39,059 nt of DNA from Akkermansiaceae bacterium (GTDB taxonomy: Bacteria > Verrucomicrobiota > Verrucomicrobiia > Verrucomicrobiales > Akkermansiaceae): assembly GCA_025354565.1 (NCBI GenBank), contig JANXMQ010000219.1, positions 1 through 39,059 on the forward strand, read 5' to 3'. Shown piece by piece: positions 23,373-34,377 of this stretch (its first letter is position 1; each line of letters begins with the position of its first letter). The notes under the pieces were generated by a model. It was not told where the DNA came from. It saw only the letters and a list, made by a program, of their open reading frames with translations, and made no database searches. The position numbers were made by a program, and so were the translations under genes.

Positions 23373-23467
23373 GAACATTGAACGCTCAACGTCCAACATT
23401 GAACATTGAACGGAGGAAAAATTTCTCACACTTCAATGTTGGACGTTCGATGTTCGATGTTCACATT
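23373..23467. repeat. inverted pair of heptameric repeat arrays
   Basis: Left array: six 7-base units from 23373 to 23414 (GAACATT, GAACGCT, CAACGTC, CAACATT, GAACATT, GAACGGA). Right array: units TCAATGT, TGGACGT, TCGATGT, TCGATGT and TCACATT from 23433 to 23467. The two arrays are reverse complements at 27 of 32 positions (23372-23403 with 23432-23463), with a 28-base loop. This fills most of the yicC-mnmA space, and the right array ends 6 bases before the mnmA ATG. It resembles the short tandem heptamer repeats described in cyanobacteria. Confidence 0.8.
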
Positions 23468-23473
23468 TCCGGC

Positions 23474-24553
23474 ATGACGAGGGTATTGGTGGGTCTATCA
23501 GGTGGAGTGGATAGCGCGGCGGCGGCGGCGTTGCTGGTGGAGCAGGGGCATGAGGTGGCGGCGGGCTACATGAAGAACTGGATCAATGACGAGGGAATCC
23601 CGGGGGATTGCCCGTGGGAACAGGACATCGAGGATGCGCGGGCGGTGGCCAAATCACTAGGGATCGAGTTTCGGGTGATTGATTTGATCGACTCGTATAA
23701 GGACCGGATTGTGGACTATCTGGTGGAGGGCTATCGCTCGGGGATCACGCCGAACCCGGACGTGTGGTGCAACCGGGAGATGAAATTCGGGGTGTTTCTG
23801 GACTACGCGATTTCGCAAGGATTCGAGCATGTCGCTACCGGGCACTATGCGCGGCGACGGACTCTAACTGATGGCGCGGCGGCGATCCTGCGCGGCGCGG
23901 ATCCGAACAAGGACCAGAGTTATTTCCTCTCCCTGATGACTCAGCGGCAGGCGGCTCACGCCTTGTTTCCGACCGGGGAAATGCTTAAGCCGGAGGTGCG
24001 GGAAGTGGCGCGGCGGTTCAATCTACCGGTGGCGGAGAAGAAAGATAGCCAAGGGATTTGTTTCCTCGGGCAGGTGAAAATGAGCGATTTCCTGCGGCAC
24101 TATGTCGCGGACTCGCCGGGGGAGATTGTCGATTTCACAGGCAAGGTGTTAGGCATTCATCAAGGGCTGCATCTTTACACATTAGGCCAGCGCAAGGGCC
24201 ACGGTGTCGCCTCGCCGCGCGATGGCATGGCGTACGTGGTGGTGGGTAAGGATGCGACGAAGAACCGCCTGATCGTCGGCTGGGACACTCCGGATTCCGA
24301 GGGACTCTACACCACGCAATGCACGGTGGGATCGCTCTCCGCCCTCAACGAACCGTTCGACACCAAGCGCCTCATCGAAGCCCAACCGCGCTACCGGGCC
24401 AAGGCGGAACCCGCAGCCTTGGAGCCGCTCGATGACGGGAAAATCCGCTTGAAGTTCCACCGTCCGCAACGGGCGATCGCGCCCGGCCAGATCTGTGCGC
24501 TGTATGATGGTGGCCGGTTGCTAGGCGGCGGGGTGTTCGAGAGCGTGGAGTGA
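23474..24553 (+). CDS. mnmA: tRNA-specific 2-thiouridylase MnmA
   Basis: Adds sulfur to U34 of tRNA-Lys, -Glu and -Gln, using ATP and a sulfur relay. The 359-aa protein has the PP-loop LSGGVDS at 8-14, Cys99 in NPDVWCNREMKFG (nucleophile) and Cys196 in DSQGICFLGQ (persulfide partner). Also present are ATGHYAR and DQSYFLS, and a C-terminal beta domain ending in GGGVFE. The frame is open to 23378, but those codons are made of the heptamer repeats, so ATG 23474 is the real start. No Shine-Dalgarno sequence is present; the heptamer hairpin may influence initiation. Confidence 0.96.
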   Translation: MTRVLVGLSGGVDSAAAAALLVEQGHEVAAGYMKNWINDEGIPGDCPWEQDIEDARAVAKSLGIEFRVIDLIDSYKDRIVDYLVEGYRSGITPNPDVWCNREMKFGVFLDYAISQGFEHVATGHYARRRTLTDGAAAILRGADPNKDQSYFLSLMTQRQAAHALFPTGEMLKPEVREVARRFNLPVAEKKDSQGICFLGQVKMSDFLRHYVADSPGEIVDFTGKVLGIHQGLHLYTLGQRKGHGVASPRDGMAYVVVGKDATKNRLIVGWDTPDSEGLYTTQCTVGSLSALNEPFDTKRLIEAQPRYRAKAEPAALEPLDDGKIRLKFHRPQRAIAPGQICALYDGGRLLGGGVFESVE

Positions 24554-24631
24554 ATGGAGCCGCCGATGAATGTCTGTATTTGGAATCCGCTGAACCAGCC
24601 GAATTCCGACCCCGACCCCGCCGTCTTCCTC

Positions 24632-24660
24632 TTCAACTTTTCAGCTTCCAGCCTTTCAGC
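24632..24660. repeat. short degenerate heptamer run
   Basis: TTCAACT, TTTCAGC, TTCCAGC and, after one base, TTTCAGC lie nearly in 7-base register between mnmA and the transporter gene. It resembles the TTTTCAG array at 36375. Short and degenerate, so the call is cautious. The remaining part of this 205-base gap shows no gene. Confidence 0.4.
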
Positions 24661-24758
24661 TTTTCCCCATACCTTGCCACCGGTCCAGAAATCCGTTGCA
24701 TCTCGCCATCGCTGTGCGAAGAACAAAATGGCTACCGCAAGAACCCGCCGATCCGCCC

Positions 24759-26078
24759 ATGGCATCAAAAAAAACATCCCGTCCTCTTCCGTCTAACGAT
24801 CCGGAGCGCCCTCAGGACGAACCTCCGCCTCGAAATTTCCTCAAACTCCTCGGACCCGGCCTCATTACGGGGGCTTCGGATGACGACCCAAGCGGCATCG
24901 CCACCTATTCGCAAGCAGGCGCGCAGTTTGGCTACCGTATGCTCTGGACCATGCTGTTCGTCTATCCGTTCATGGCGTCCATTCAGGAAATCTGCGCCCG
25001 CCTCGGTCGTGTGACCGGCCATGGCATCGCGGGCAATATCCGCCGCTACTATTCCCGCTGGCTGCTCTTTCCAGTGGTCGTGCTCCTGCTTATTGCCAAT
25101 ACGATCAACCTCGCCGCCGATCTCACGGCGATGGGCGCGGCACTCCAACTCCTGGTTGGAGGTCCTCAGCTTCTCTACATCGTCCTCTTCGCCTGCGTCT
25201 CCGTTTTCCTGCAAATTCGCCTCAGCTATAAGCAATACGCCAATCTCCTGAAATGGTTCTCGCTCGCCCTTTTCGCTTACGTCGCCACCGCCTTCGCCGC
25301 CAAGGTCGATTGGGCTCAGGTGCTGCGGGGCACCCTGATCCCCACGCTCGCCTTCAATGGGGAGAGCCTGACCCTCTTCATTGCCATCCTTGGCACCACC
25401 ATCAGCCCGTATCTCTTTTTCTGGCAGGCCGCCGGGGAGGTTGAGGAGGTAGAGAATCATCCCGAGGAAAAGCCGCTGAAACAGGCCCCCGCGCAGGCAC
25501 CTGAACAGATCAAGAGGATCAAGTGGGATACCTATATAGGCATGGGTTTCTCGAACCTGATTGCCTTTTTCATGATTCTCACGGTAGCCGCCACTTTGCA
25601 TGCCAGCGGGCAGACAAAAATTGAGTCCGCCGCACAGGCCGCGGAGGCCTTGCGTCCCGTTGCCGGGCCGTTTGCATTCGCTCTGTTTGCCATCGGCATC
25701 ATCGGCACCGGAATGCTCGCGCTGCCCGTGCTCGCCGGGTCCGGTGCCTATGCGGTCGGGGAGGCTCTAGGCTGGACGGTGGGACTTGAGCGCAAGGCCG
25801 GTGAGGCGCGCGGCTTCTATGGTGTCATCGCCGCCGCGACCGCCGTGGGGGTTGCGCTGAATTTCATGCATCTCGACGCGATTAAGGCGCTGTTCTGGAC
25901 AGCCGTGATCAACGGGGTCGTCGCCGCGCCGCTCATGATTGTGTTGATGCTCATGACGACGAATCGCAAGGTGATGGGCGACTTTCGGCTGTCGCGCTAT
26001 CTGCGCGTGACCGGATGGCTCGCAACTGCGCTGATGATCGCGGCCACAGTCGGCCTCTTCGCCACGTGGGGGAAATGA
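24759..26078 (+). CDS. NRAMP-fold divalent metal transporter, divergent
   Basis: A 439-aa inner-membrane protein with about eleven hydrophobic segments and the NRAMP start LLGPGLITGASDDDPSGIATYSQAG. In manganese/iron NRAMPs the first unwound helix reads DPGN and the sixth helix carries a metal-binding Met in a MPHN-type motif. Here they read DPSG (residues about 41-44) and GTTISPYLFFWQAAGE, so the Asn and the Met ligand are absent. A charged loop EVEEVENHPEEKP follows. The group exists in many bacteria as a divergent branch whose substrate is not settled. Manganese import should not be assumed; magnesium or another ion is possible. ATG 24759 is preferred over 24696, whose extra codons look non-coding. 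Confidence 0.82.
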   Translation: MASKKTSRPLPSNDPERPQDEPPPRNFLKLLGPGLITGASDDDPSGIATYSQAGAQFGYRMLWTMLFVYPFMASIQEICARLGRVTGHGIAGNIRRYYSRWLLFPVVVLLLIANTINLAADLTAMGAALQLLVGGPQLLYIVLFACVSVFLQIRLSYKQYANLLKWFSLALFAYVATAFAAKVDWAQVLRGTLIPTLAFNGESLTLFIAILGTTISPYLFFWQAAGEVEEVENHPEEKPLKQAPAQAPEQIKRIKWDTYIGMGFSNLIAFFMILTVAATLHASGQTKIESAAQAAEALRPVAGPFAFALFAIGIIGTGMLALPVLAGSGAYAVGEALGWTVGLERKAGEARGFYGVIAAATAVGVALNFMHLDAIKALFWTAVINGVVAAPLMIVLMLMTTNRKVMGDFRLSRYLRVTGWLATALMIAATVGLFATWGK

Positions 26079-26206
26079 TGGCATCGATCAATAACCGCCG
26101 GTGAATGTGATACAACTCCAGGTCTAACTGCACCACTTGGAGCATTTTAACTACATCCATAGCTGCAATGGGGACCAATGTCGTCGCCGATTCATGCCCG
26201 TTATTT

Positions 26207-26230
26207 GGGACCGACCGCGCCGACGGTCCC
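26207..26230. repeat. GC-rich palindrome after the transporter gene
   Basis: GGGACCG/CGGTCCC (26207-26213 with 26224-26230) with a 10-base GC-rich centre. It lies in the 216-base gap between the convergent transporter and phosphoribosyltransferase genes. No T run follows, so a terminator role is uncertain. Confidence 0.35.
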
Positions 26231-26294
26231 CGCCGAATGAGACGGCGCAGGGTTCTCGTCACGAAATCCTTGCCCTAAATGGATAAATTGGATA

Positions 26295-27800
26295 CTAAAC
26301 GGATATTCCCATGGGGTCTGCAAGCTGCGCGTGGACCGGTTGTTGACGGATCTTCGTCAAATCCTCATCGGCCAGCAGCGAACCAAACCGCGCATGGATG
26401 ATGCCCAGCTTTTCTTCCAACGCGAGATCCTCGCGGGCATTGGCTTCCTGCCGCATGTCCGTTTTTGTCCGGCGGAATCCCGCCAGGCTGGCCATCCGCT
26501 CGATACTCAGGCGCATTGCGTTGAAATCGCTGGAAATCCGTTGCATCACCTGCGTCCGGCGGCGCGGGTCCGTCATGCGTTGCAGCGCGGAATCCGACAT
26601 GATGCCCGCGACTTTGGCCGGGCCGAGGGATAGACTTATTTGGCCACCTTGGCGTTCTCCAATCGATCCAGTTCCGCTAGACCTTCTTTGCTGATCCGTT
26701 TCGATTCCTCCCTTAAAAAGGCGGCTTCGGAGGCTTGCGCTGGAGTTAATTCCCTTTTCGAGATTGGCATATCGGTAGATTTCTGAGCCGGTAAGCTGGG
26801 TGATGGGGAATCCAAATTCACGGGCAAAACTTTCTGCCGTCAGCCCGGTTTTGTCAAGCAGCTTGGAAACATCCCCTTGGCGCTGTGACAAATAATTCTG
26901 GTATCTGCCACTTGCCAGACTCGTCATTGCGGCCACTGTCCCACCATTGGCGACGATGTGATCGTATTGTGAAATGAACGTGTCGCCGCTGGTCATCGTG
27001 TCATCGACGAGGATGTATTGCACCGCCCGATCTACCGGCCCGTCAAAAACCTGCTCGTTGGTTGCCCTATCCACTCCGGTGCTGTTGGTGTTGGCGTTGC
27101 CGGAAATTTTGACCATTCCTTCGTCAACATGCCACCCGGTGGCTCGCGCCAAAACTTCCGCATACATTTTAGGCAGTGCATTTGCCCGCTTTCCCGTGTC
27201 GCGGTGCATCACGGGGACCAAAACAACCGGCCTGTCGTCGATCAAGCGGGATTTCAGTTCAGCAATGACCTGAGCGGATTTCAATACCTTCGTGACCACC
27301 CGCGCCGCTGCCGCACCATCACCCATTTTTTTTGCCGCCAAGTAGTCGGCCTGACCGGTAAGGTGTGAAACCGTTGTGCTTTTCACCACATCGGTCAACC
27401 CACCTGTGAACGCTCCTGGTTGCGCCGTGCGTTTGCCAATCGAAAACGCCGCCGGGCCGATCACGTCCGGAGATCCTTCCGCCCCCTGAAACACCTGCGT
27501 TTCCGCCGTGGAATGCACGGTGGCCCGCCCAATCGAAAACGGAATATCATCCCCCTTCAAGTCATCAGGCATCCCCAGAATCCTGTCGAACTCGGATTTC
27601 ACGCCGTCGTCGTGTTCTTGTTGCGCGTCCAGCCCGAGGAGCTTGTTGAGGTAGGCTTCCCGCTCCGCTGGATCGAACTCGCCGCGCCGTTCCGCGCCGA
27701 TCATGGCGATGGCACGGGACATGGCCAGCCCCCAATGCGTGCGAATGGCGCGGAAGAAGGATTTCCACTTCCCGCCTTCCTCGCTATTGATCTTGCCCAT
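26295..27800 (-). CDS. phosphoribosyltransferase-domain protein, remnant of a phage/conjugative polyvalent protein
   Basis: A 501-aa protein. The core (about 185-345) is a type I phosphoribosyltransferase fold. It has the strand and loop PVVLVPVMHRDTGKRANALP at 191-210 and the PRPP-binding loop ILVDDTMTSGDT at 263-274 with the two acidic residues. Before it are two DDIPFSIG/AAFSIG segments (84-91 and 117-122), and after it a helical tail (about 390-501) with SLSLGPAKVAGIMSDSALQRM and TKIRQQPVHAQLADP. FSIG-type linkers with such a tail are, to my knowledge, found at the ends of very large polyvalent proteins of phages and conjugative elements. The length is only a fraction of those. Codon third positions are more relaxed than in neighbours. 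The front is probably frameshifted (see 27801-27970). Confidence 0.7.
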   Translation of the reverse strand: MGKINSEEGGKWKSFFRAIRTHWGLAMSRAIAMIGAERRGEFDPAEREAYLNKLLGLDAQQEHDDGVKSEFDRILGMPDDLKGDDIPFSIGRATVHSTAETQVFQGAEGSPDVIGPAAFSIGKRTAQPGAFTGGLTDVVKSTTVSHLTGQADYLAAKKMGDGAAAARVVTKVLKSAQVIAELKSRLIDDRPVVLVPVMHRDTGKRANALPKMYAEVLARATGWHVDEGMVKISGNANTNSTGVDRATNEQVFDGPVDRAVQYILVDDTMTSGDTFISQYDHIVANGGTVAAMTSLASGRYQNYLSQRQGDVSKLLDKTGLTAESFAREFGFPITQLTGSEIYRYANLEKGINSSASLRSRLFKGGIETDQQRRSSGTGSIGERQGGQISLSLGPAKVAGIMSDSALQRMTDPRRRTQVMQRISSDFNAMRLSIERMASLAGFRRTKTDMRQEANAREDLALEEKLGIIHARFGSLLADEDLTKIRQQPVHAQLADPMGISV

Positions 27801-27966
27801 CGCGGTGAGGTTGCGCGAAACCGTGGCACTGGTGATACCGAGAGCAAATAATGGCGGTCGGTGAGGTTGAGCCTGTCGTGGCGGCGGAGAATCCGTTCCT
27901 TACCAACGCAACGGACGGTTTTCGGTGAAGCTGGTCTGTGAGGGAAGAGGCGCGTGCTCCATTTCC

Positions 27967-27970
<4 letters not shown>
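27801..27970 (-). pseudogene. frameshifted N-terminal part of the phosphoribosyltransferase-domain gene
   Basis: Upstream of ATG 27800 the same frame stays open to a TAA at 27902-27900 and reads LGITSATVSRNLTAMG, a helix-turn-helix-like stretch, with no start codon. A second frame reads from GTG 27970, which overlaps the helicase stop as GTGA, through KERILRRHDRLNLTDRHYLLS with strongly GC-rich third positions. Joining the two frames by one base near 27838-27845 gives one continuous plausible sequence. A single-base indel in an older, longer gene explains this best; a sequencing error would look the same. Confidence 0.45.
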
Positions 27971-31335
<3,365 letters not shown>

Positions 31336-31754
31336 GAGATCAGATTTTCTGAGAGACGAGGTAGCCGCCGTATTTCACAAACCAGCGGGTTTGAATGACG
31401 GCAATTGCTGTGGCGCGGAGCATTTACGTGCGGCGGGACAGAGGCAACTCCATAGCAAGGAAAAGGCGGCGGAAGTTACTCCGTCGCCTTTTCTAAATTG
31501 GTGGTGGGCCGCCGTCGTTTCGAGCCGCTTGGATCAAGCTTGGCGCGGAACGGTGGCCGCCCTTAAATGTATTCTTGCAACATGGAATTAAACGTCGGCA
31601 GCAGCCGTATTTGTTTCAAAAAACTCGGGTTGATTTTGCCGTTCCTCGATCCACTTGGACTGGCGCTTGGGTTTTTTAAATTTAGTCACCGAAACCGAAA
31701 ATTCCCCGCAACTATCCTTGAAACGGGCTGTTTTTAACGGGTTACAAATAAATT
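31336..31754. other. gene-free stretch with two large palindromes
   Basis: No ORF here looks coding. AAAAGGCGGCGGA (31461-31473) pairs with TCCGTCGCCTTTT (31480-31492) at 12 of 13 positions, an A-run/T-run stem that could stop transcription in either direction. A second imperfect palindrome of about 57 bp (31506-31562) is centred on GCTTG-GAT-CAAGC with GGGC...GCCC ends. The last 120 bases are AT-rich and probably hold the promoter of the DP-repeat gene; TTGAAA and a T5 run are visible, but no convincing box pair. Confidence 0.55.
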
Positions 31755-33134
31755 ATGAAAAACTCTTGGATCTTCCCAGTTGCGACCTTGGTCGTCGGTG
31801 CCGTCGGTGGCTACATTTCCGGAAAAAATACTGATTCCGGCGACCCGCTGGCACAGGAGGCTGCAGCTCAGCGGACTCATTCGACCAACCGCCCTGCAGG
31901 CTCGGCAAGCAATGAAGCGCCGAAAAAGAGCCGCGCTGGCAACATCGATCAAATCGTCCGCATGCCCGGCAACTCCACGCGCATCCAAGCACTCATGGAT
32001 TTTTATGCAGGACTATCTCCGGCCCAACTCGCCGAGGAGGCGTCCAAACTCGAAAACCTACCGATGAGCGAGCGCATCATGGCCTCGTTCCTGTTGTTCG
32101 GTCGCTGGGCGGAAGTGGACCCCACTGCTGCAATGACATTTTCCAGCACGATGGGCTTTGCTGGCGGTTTCGTCCGCCCGACGATTCTCCAAAGCTGGGC
32201 CAGTGTGGACCCGGCGAATGCCGCCAAATACTATGCGTCGAACCCGCGTGAGTTCTCCATGATGGATATGATGGGCGGCGGTCGCGGCCCGATGGGTGGC
32301 CAAAGCGCATCCTCAATAATTGCCAGTGAATGGGCCCGTCAGGACCCGGCGGCAGCCATGGCTTGGGCGAATGCCCTGACCAGCGGCAAGGCAGAAGCTT
32401 TAAATTCGGTCGTGAGCGAAGTCGCGAAGACAGACCCGCGTAAAGCGTCTGAAATGCTAGGAAGTATGGATCCTGCAAGCCGCGCCGGGGCCTATCGCTC
32501 CATCGCCACGCAATATGGTGCGATGGATTTCAATGAGGCTCAAACATGGATCCGCACGCTTCCCGCCGCAGACCAAGCGGCTGCATTGGCCTCAGCCATC
32601 GGCGGCCTTTCCAGCAAAGATCCGGCTGCGGCGGCTACCAAAGTGGCGGCGATGGAGGCGGGTGATGCCAAGGACCACTTGATTCCTGACGTGGTTCGCG
32701 ATCTTGCCCGCAAAGACCCACAAGCTGCTGAGGATTTCCTCAAGGAGCAGACCAGCGACTCGGCCAAGAGTGACAGCATGAGCAAGCTAATGCCCGCCTT
32801 GGTGGCCAAGAACCCAGTCACCGCTCTGGCATACGCCAATTCCTTTGCGCCCGGTCCGGTGCGTGACAGCGCCGTCCAGTCCTACCTTTGGAGCAATAAC
32901 ACCGGTGCCCCGGCGGATTTGATCAAAACCGCCGAGAGCATCACGAATGAGGACGACAAAAATCGGGCGATCGGCATGACGGCGATGCGCTGGATGCGTG
33001 AGGATGCAATTGCGGCGACGGCTTATGTCCAAGCCTCCACCCTCCCGGACGATACCAAACAGCGCATCATCGATGGCAAGGGCATGTGGGGCGGTGGTGG
33101 CCACAGAGGTCAGGGCGGTCGCGGTGGTAATTGA
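31755..33134 (+). CDS. exported DP-motif helical-repeat protein, unknown function
   Basis: A 459-aa protein with an N-terminal signal anchor (IFPVATLVVGAVGGYISG) and a long helical body. A motif of the form [WVL]-x-x-x-[DN]-P-x-x-A recurs at residues about 122, 152, 197, 227, 289, 321 and 353, with a diverged copy (REDAIAATAY) near 416. Examples are RWAEVDPTAAM, EWARQDPAAAMAW and DLARKDPQAAEDF. The spacing of roughly 30-60 residues suggests stacked helix pairs as in HEAT- or TPR-like solenoids. A Met/Gly-rich insertion (SMMDMMGGGRGPMGG) sits near 168-182, and the C-terminus is GGGGHRGQGGRGGN. Proteins of this look are common in Verrucomicrobiota, but I know no function for them. Confidence 0.75.
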   Translation: MKNSWIFPVATLVVGAVGGYISGKNTDSGDPLAQEAAAQRTHSTNRPAGSASNEAPKKSRAGNIDQIVRMPGNSTRIQALMDFYAGLSPAQLAEEASKLENLPMSERIMASFLLFGRWAEVDPTAAMTFSSTMGFAGGFVRPTILQSWASVDPANAAKYYASNPREFSMMDMMGGGRGPMGGQSASSIIASEWARQDPAAAMAWANALTSGKAEALNSVVSEVAKTDPRKASEMLGSMDPASRAGAYRSIATQYGAMDFNEAQTWIRTLPAADQAAALASAIGGLSSKDPAAAATKVAAMEAGDAKDHLIPDVVRDLARKDPQAAEDFLKEQTSDSAKSDSMSKLMPALVAKNPVTALAYANSFAPGPVRDSAVQSYLWSNNTGAPADLIKTAESITNEDDKNRAIGMTAMRWMREDAIAATAYVQASTLPDDTKQRIIDGKGMWGGGGHRGQGGRGGN

Positions 33135-33195
33135 TCACCTGACTAACTTGCCACGCGCCGGGATCAGGGGCGCGTTCATTCTGAACGCTGGGTGC

Positions 33196-33270
33196 GGCGG
33201 ACATTTTTTCCGCCGGAAGCACGCGGGACAGGACGTCCCTAGCACTCAGTGGACAAGATGTCCACGCTCC
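33196..33270. repeat. cluster of three intergenic palindromes
   Basis: Three inverted repeats in 75 bases: GGCGGA/TCCGCC around a T-rich loop (33196-33214), GGGAC-AGGAC-GTCCC (33225-33239) and GTGGACA-AGA-TGTCCAC (33249-33265) followed by GCTCC. The last segment matches 11650-11661 in reverse complement. The cluster lies between convergent genes. Confidence 0.6.
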
Positions 33271-33331
33271 GTGGGCGCTTAGCCATTGTTCCATACCCGC
33301 CACGTCTGGGCTTTTTGCTAGAAAACCGCCG

Positions 33332-34297
33332 TTAGTGCCGACATTCTTGGTCAAGCACCAGAAAGGCCCCGCCAGCGCCATCCTCGGCAAGGAGGGCGTG
33401 GCCGGGATTTGCGTGGGTTTGGAGAAATTTACCAAAACTCGTGAGCCGCCGCACGTTCGCCCATGGTTGGCTCCAGGCTTCGAGGTCGGTGAAATTCACG
33501 TCCGCCGTTAGATCCTGATGGCCGGGGTGCTGGTAGATTTCCACACCTTCCCGTCGTTGCTGGTGCCAATAGGCACGGAGGGTGCCACGTGGTCGGCGGT
33601 GGTAGAGGCTTTCCGCCGCTGCGCCATAATCAATCGTCAGCATTCGCCCGGATTTCCAATGAGGCAGCCACGCCGTCAAATAGCGATGATAGGTTTCATG
33701 CACCTCGATCCACTGGCCGTCCGGGTGGCAGGTCAGGAATCCCGATGAGCCCGGCAGAGTCGCGGGCGGCAGCAGCGTTTCTTCGACCCGCCGTTGCCCG
33801 TCGAACCGCACCGCCAGCTCCTGCCAGCCAAGAGCGGTTTTCTGAAATCTGCGGACCGGAAAGGCGTCCACCAGTTCGTTCGAGAAAATGGCCGCGCTGC
33901 CTTCACATGCCGCCAGCGCCTCAGTCATGCTGCGATGCCAAATCGCTCGCTTGCCAAGCCGCTCGTGTTGACGCTGGGTGAGGGGAATCGACGTTTCCAC
34001 CAGATGCAGCCGGGTCTTCCAGCGCAGCGACCAAGGCAGGAATTTCAACACTCCCGCGGCAAGCGCGCCTTCACCCGGTCCGATTTCGATCAGATTCCGG
34101 CAACTCGTTTCCCGCATGGCCAGTGCGGCCCACGCCGCGATGGCCTTGGCCGGGGCATCCGAGAGCATCGGGGTGGTGGTGAAATCCCCGCGCCGTCCGA
34201 CGCCGCTGATCCGCCGGGCATAATAGCCGTGCTCCGGGTCGTGCAGGGCCCGGGCCATGAACTGCTCGAAGGGGATAGGGGAGCGAACATCGAACAT
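33332..34297 (-). CDS. MidA/NDUFAF7-type SAM-dependent methyltransferase
   Basis: A 321-aa protein of the COG1565 family. It shows the diagnostic IPFEQFMARALHDPEHGYY at 8-26, GRRGDFTTTP near 34-43, the SAM site EIGPGEG at 71-77, SNELVDAFPV at 139-148, and GTLRAYWHQ with GHQDLTADVNFTDLE in the C-terminal half. The mitochondrial relative methylates an arginine of complex I subunit NDUFS2; the bacterial substrate is not established. It is slightly short for the family. It follows rpsP on the minus strand behind a terminator, so it is probably transcribed separately. Confidence 0.88.
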   Translation of the reverse strand: MFDVRSPIPFEQFMARALHDPEHGYYARRISGVGRRGDFTTTPMLSDAPAKAIAAWAALAMRETSCRNLIEIGPGEGALAAGVLKFLPWSLRWKTRLHLVETSIPLTQRQHERLGKRAIWHRSMTEALAACEGSAAIFSNELVDAFPVRRFQKTALGWQELAVRFDGQRRVEETLLPPATLPGSSGFLTCHPDGQWIEVHETYHRYLTAWLPHWKSGRMLTIDYGAAAESLYHRRPRGTLRAYWHQQRREGVEIYQHPGHQDLTADVNFTDLEAWSQPWANVRRLTSFGKFLQTHANPGHALLAEDGAGGAFLVLDQECRH

Positions 34298-34317
34298 GAA
34301 AAGGAATTCAAACTAAC

Positions 34318-34353
34318 AAAAAACCGTGTTCCTTTGCAGGGACACGGTTTTTT
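34318..34353 (-). terminator. rho-independent terminator downstream of rpsP
   Basis: AAAAAACCGTGTTCC (34318-34332) pairs with GGGACACGGTTTTTT (34339-34353), one wobble position, around TTTGCA. It lies between rpsP and the methyltransferase gene, with A/T runs on both sides so that it could work in both directions. Confidence 0.85.
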
Positions 34354-34377
34354 GAAAATTGGGAAAATGCAGAACGA

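Noticed and set aside
23373..23467. CRISPR array
   Set aside because: Units are 7 bases, directly adjacent and without spacers; no cas genes are present in the window.
24550..25014. 154-aa ORF between mnmA and the transporter gene
   Set aside because: Most of it overlaps the transporter N-terminus in another frame; the gap contains a degenerate repeat instead.
25951..26262. 103-aa minus-strand ORF between the transporter and phosphoribosyltransferase genes
   Set aside because: The last third is antisense to the transporter gene, there is no ribosome-binding site, and composition does not support coding.
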